Program-made: the position numbers and the translations under genes
Notes under the pieces: generated by a model
The model's database searches: none
Seen by the model: the letters and a program-made list of their open reading frames with translations, nothing else
What the model was told of the DNA's origin: nothing
Assembly: GCF_014192575.1 (NCBI RefSeq)
Contig: NZ_JACHYC010000003.1
Coordinates: 124,001-188,000 of the forward strand
From: Variovorax sp. Sphag1AA
GTDB taxonomy: Bacteria; Pseudomonadota; Gammaproteobacteria; Burkholderiales; Burkholderiaceae_C
Length of the DNA stretch: 64,000 nucleotides
Direction of reading: 5' to 3'
Shown here: positions 62,019-64,000 of the stretch, in pieces
How positions within the stretch are numbered: position 1 is the stretch's first letter
Layout of the letters: each line of letters opens with the position of its first letter

Positions 62019-63236
62019 TCAGCGCAACGTTGGGCCTAGCAGTTCGCGTGCGATCGTATTGCGCTGGATCTCGCTGGTGCCGGTCAGCACGCGGTACATG
62101 CGCAGCAGTCGGAAGAGGAATTCGACGCGGCTGCCTTGCACGATGCCTTCGCCGCCGTGCACCTGCACCGCGCGGTCGGCGATGCGGAAGGCGGTCTCGG
62201 AGCAGAACAGCTTGGCCATCGAGGCCTCTGCGCGTGCGTCGTCACCCGCATCGAGGCTGCGCGCCACGCTGAGCATCAACGCACGTGCCGCTGCCAACTC
62301 GGTCGCCATGTCGGCCAACAGATGCTGCACGGCCTGGAAGGCGCCGATCGGCTGCCCGAACTGCCGGCGCCTGATGGCATGGGCCAGTGAATCCTCCAGC
62401 GCCAGCCGCGCAAGGCCGAGCATCGCCGGGCAATGCAGCAGGCGGTTGACGGTGATGCGCCCCAGCGCCAGTGCGAGGCCGCGTCCACGTTCGCCGATCT
62501 GGTTGGCCGCCGGGATGCGGCAGCCGCTCAGCACGATGCTGCCGGTGTGAGACTGGCCTGCCATCGTCTTGTAGCCAGCCTCCACGCGAAAGCCAGGGCG
62601 GTCGCGCTCCACGAAGAAGGCGGTGGTTTCGCGCACCGCCGGATCATCACTGGTCGAACAGATGATCACTGCGAAATCGCAGAAGGGCGATCCGGAGATG
62701 AAGCGCTTGGTGCCGTCGAGCACGAACTCATCGCCATCGCGTACCGCGCGCGTCTGCAGCGCGCCGGCGTCGGAGCCAGCCTCCGGTTCGGTGATTGCGA
62801 AGCAGATGGCTTTCTCGGCGCGTGCCACTGGCAGGATGAAGCGCTCCATCTGGTCGGGCGTCGCCTGTTTGGCGAGTGCGCCGACGCGCGGAGGTCCGGT
62901 CAGTTCACCCAGTACGTGCGGCGCGAATGGCGATCCGCTCGCATAGATGAATTCCTTGATGAGCGTGTGGTCGACCACGCTGAAGCCCGCACCCCCGAGG
63001 GCCTTGGGCAGGGTCACGCCATAGAAGCCGAGCTCGTGCGAGCGCCTCCAGACCTGCTCCAGCAACGCACGCGGCGCGCCGTTCTCGGAGGTGATGCCGT
63101 GCTTGTCGGCCAGCGGGTGCAGTTCGTCGCGGATAAAGGTGTCGAGCCGCGCGATGAAATCGCGGGCGCCGTCGGAGCCCTCGAAGGGCGGCATCGGCGC
63201 GCGCAGCGTCGGGAGGGTGGTGGTCGTTGCATCCAT
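62019..63236 (-). CDS. Acyl-CoA dehydrogenase
   Basis: FAD acyl-CoA dehydrogenase of 405 residues. Flavin and substrate motifs: CFAITEPEAGSDAGALQTRA and RFISGSPFCDFAVII; C-terminal catalytic region with RAVQVHGGEGI, RMYRVLTGTSEIQRN. ATG 63236 follows GAGGAG. It introduces the alpha-beta double bond that the enoyl-CoA hydratase of the plus-strand operon could hydrate. It follows the ligase gene by 11 bases. Confidence 0.93.
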   Translation of the reverse strand: MDATTTTLPTLRAPMPPFEGSDGARDFIARLDTFIRDELHPLADKHGITSENGAPRALLEQVWRRSHELGFYGVTLPKALGGAGFSVVDHTLIKEFIYASGSPFAPHVLGELTGPPRVGALAKQATPDQMERFILPVARAEKAICFAITEPEAGSDAGALQTRAVRDGDEFVLDGTKRFISGSPFCDFAVIICSTSDDPAVRETTAFFVERDRPGFRVEAGYKTMAGQSHTGSIVLSGCRIPAANQIGERGRGLALALGRITVNRLLHCPAMLGLARLALEDSLAHAIRRRQFGQPIGAFQAVQHLLADMATELAAARALMLSVARSLDAGDDARAEASMAKLFCSETAFRIADRAVQVHGGEGIVQGSRVEFLFRLLRMYRVLTGTSEIQRNTIARELLGPTLR

Positions 63237-63247
63237 TGCAGGGCTCC

Positions 63248-64000
63248 TCAGTTCACGCGCCGCTCGCGGCCGCGCCAGTAGTGCTCGCGCACGTCCTTGC
63301 GCGAGAGCTTGCCGTTCGCGTTCTTGGGCAATTGCGGAACGAAGTCCACCGAACGCGGGCGCTTGAAGTCCGCGAGGCGGCCGCGGCAGAAATCCATGAT
63401 CTGGCTGGTGTCGGCTTCTGCGCCGTCGCGCAGCACCACCACCGCCTTCACTGTCTCGCCCCAGTGGTCGTCGGGCACACCCACCACGCACACTTCGTAG
63501 ATCGCAGGATGCTGCGCCAGCACCGATTCAACTTCGCTCGGGTAGATGTTGAAGCCGCCCGACACCAGCATTTCCTTCTTGCGGTCGACGATGTAGATGT
63601 AGCCCCGGTCGTCCACGCGCGCGAGGTCGCCGGTGTGCAGCCATCCGTTGGCGTCGAGCGCCTGTGCGGTTTGATCGGGCGCGCGCCAGTAGCCTGCGAA
63701 CACATCGGGGCCGCGCACGCAGATCTCGCCGATCGCGTCGCCGCTTACCGGCTGGCCCGCGTCGTCGAGGACCTGCACGTCGGATTCGCAGAACGGACGA
63801 CCGCAGGCGGAGAGCAGCGCCTCGTGGCCGCCTTCGATGGCCGCCGCGTGATCGGCGATGCCGAGCCCGACCACGCCGCCGGTGGTCTCGCCCGCGCCAT
63901 AGCCTTGCGCGAGCACCGGCCCGAACGCGGCCCATGCTTCGCGGATGCGTGCCGGCGACATCGGCGCGGCACCGTAACTCAGCAGCCGGAGGCTGGAGAG
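63248..64000 (-). CDS. Acyl-CoA synthetase, C-terminal part (start outside window)
   Basis: AMP-forming ligase whose N-terminus lies beyond base 64000; the frame is open to the edge (LRLLSYGAAPMSP). Visible are YGAGETTG, TGDLARVDDRGYIYIVDRKKE, SGGFNIYPSEVESVL and the C-terminal catalytic Lys in ANGKLSRKDVREHY. About 250 of roughly 520 residues are seen. It should activate the acid for the acyl-CoA dehydrogenase encoded next. Confidence 0.92.
   Translation of the reverse strand, partial: LSSLRLLSYGAAPMSPARIREAWAAFGPVLAQGYGAGETTGGVVGLGIADHAAAIEGGHEALLSACGRPFCESDVQVLDDAGQPVSGDAIGEICVRGPDVFAGYWRAPDQTAQALDANGWLHTGDLARVDDRGYIYIVDRKKEMLVSGGFNIYPSEVESVLAQHPAIYEVCVVGVPDDHWGETVKAVVVLRDGAEADTSQIMDFCRGRLADFKRPRSVDFVPQLPKNANGKLSRKDVREHYWRGRERRVN

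Noticed and set aside
1..64000. CRISPR arrays, insertion sequence ends and rRNA genes
   Set aside because: No regularly spaced repeats, transposase genes or rRNA-like sequence were seen on reading both strands.

Overview
The window is a high-GC chromosomal segment of a betaproteobacterium, most likely a Comamonadaceae member close to Variovorax. This is inferred from codon use, an Omp32-type porin, five tripartite-tricarboxylate (Bug/TctC) binding proteins without TctAB partners, and many small catabolic operons each beside a LysR, TetR, AraC or IclR regulator. It looks like accessory or catabolic territory. I saw no rRNA, no convincing canonical tRNA and no CRISPR array.

Layout. 1-7954 (+): a 5-oxoproline/carboxylase operon (biotin carboxylase, PxpB, PxpC, a BCCP-like protein without the biotinyl lysine, PxpA), then an SDR and a polar amino acid ABC transporter. 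7969-11296: a GlxA-type regulator divergent from a Bug protein and an M20 amidohydrolase. 11389-14058: a perfect FNR-type box, a possible leader peptide, a Crp/Fnr regulator without iron-sulfur cysteines, a truncated IclR protein and a porin. 14218-17916: an unknown protein, a 4Fe-4S uracil-DNA glycosylase, a lipoprotein hydrolase and an orphan amino acid binding protein. 18326-25513: a secreted-esterase region with a Bug protein, a secreted alpha/beta hydrolase and a large tannase-family lipoprotein, divergent from LysR plus another Bug. 25547-29849: a degenerate trypsin-fold protein after a 5'-nucleotidase gene that is split and internally deleted by a phage-derived remnant (tyrosine integrase, holin-like fragment, tRNA-like sequence).

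30051-36123: a small membrane protein, an mdtP-mdtO-mdtN-ytcA type efflux operon and MgtC. 36137-41880: a disulfide oxidoreductase, then an acyl-CoA ligase/reductase/SDR operon controlled from a perfect palindrome shared with a divergent TetR gene. 41970-43898: LysR and an SDR separated by an 11-bp inverted repeat. 43979-48881: a GMC oxidoreductase between two catalase-fold proteins whose distal histidine is phenylalanine, with a divergent AraC protein carrying a degenerate receiver. 48878-54263: an esterase, three paralogous AraC regulators and an MFS carrier. 54440-64000: a CoA-thioester catabolic cluster (OB-fold protein, thiolase, SDR, enoyl-CoA hydratase, Bug, CoA transferase, LysR, Bug, acyl-CoA dehydrogenase, acyl-CoA ligase) that runs off the right end.

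The least ordinary items are the GMC plus His-to-Phe catalase-fold operon, the lysine-less BCCP inside the 5-oxoprolinase operon, the tannase relative that lost both partners of the family's active-site disulfide and gained a C-terminal domain of about 320 residues, and the trypsin-fold protein lacking its whole catalytic triad. All functional calls rest on reading motifs by eye; no database search was run.
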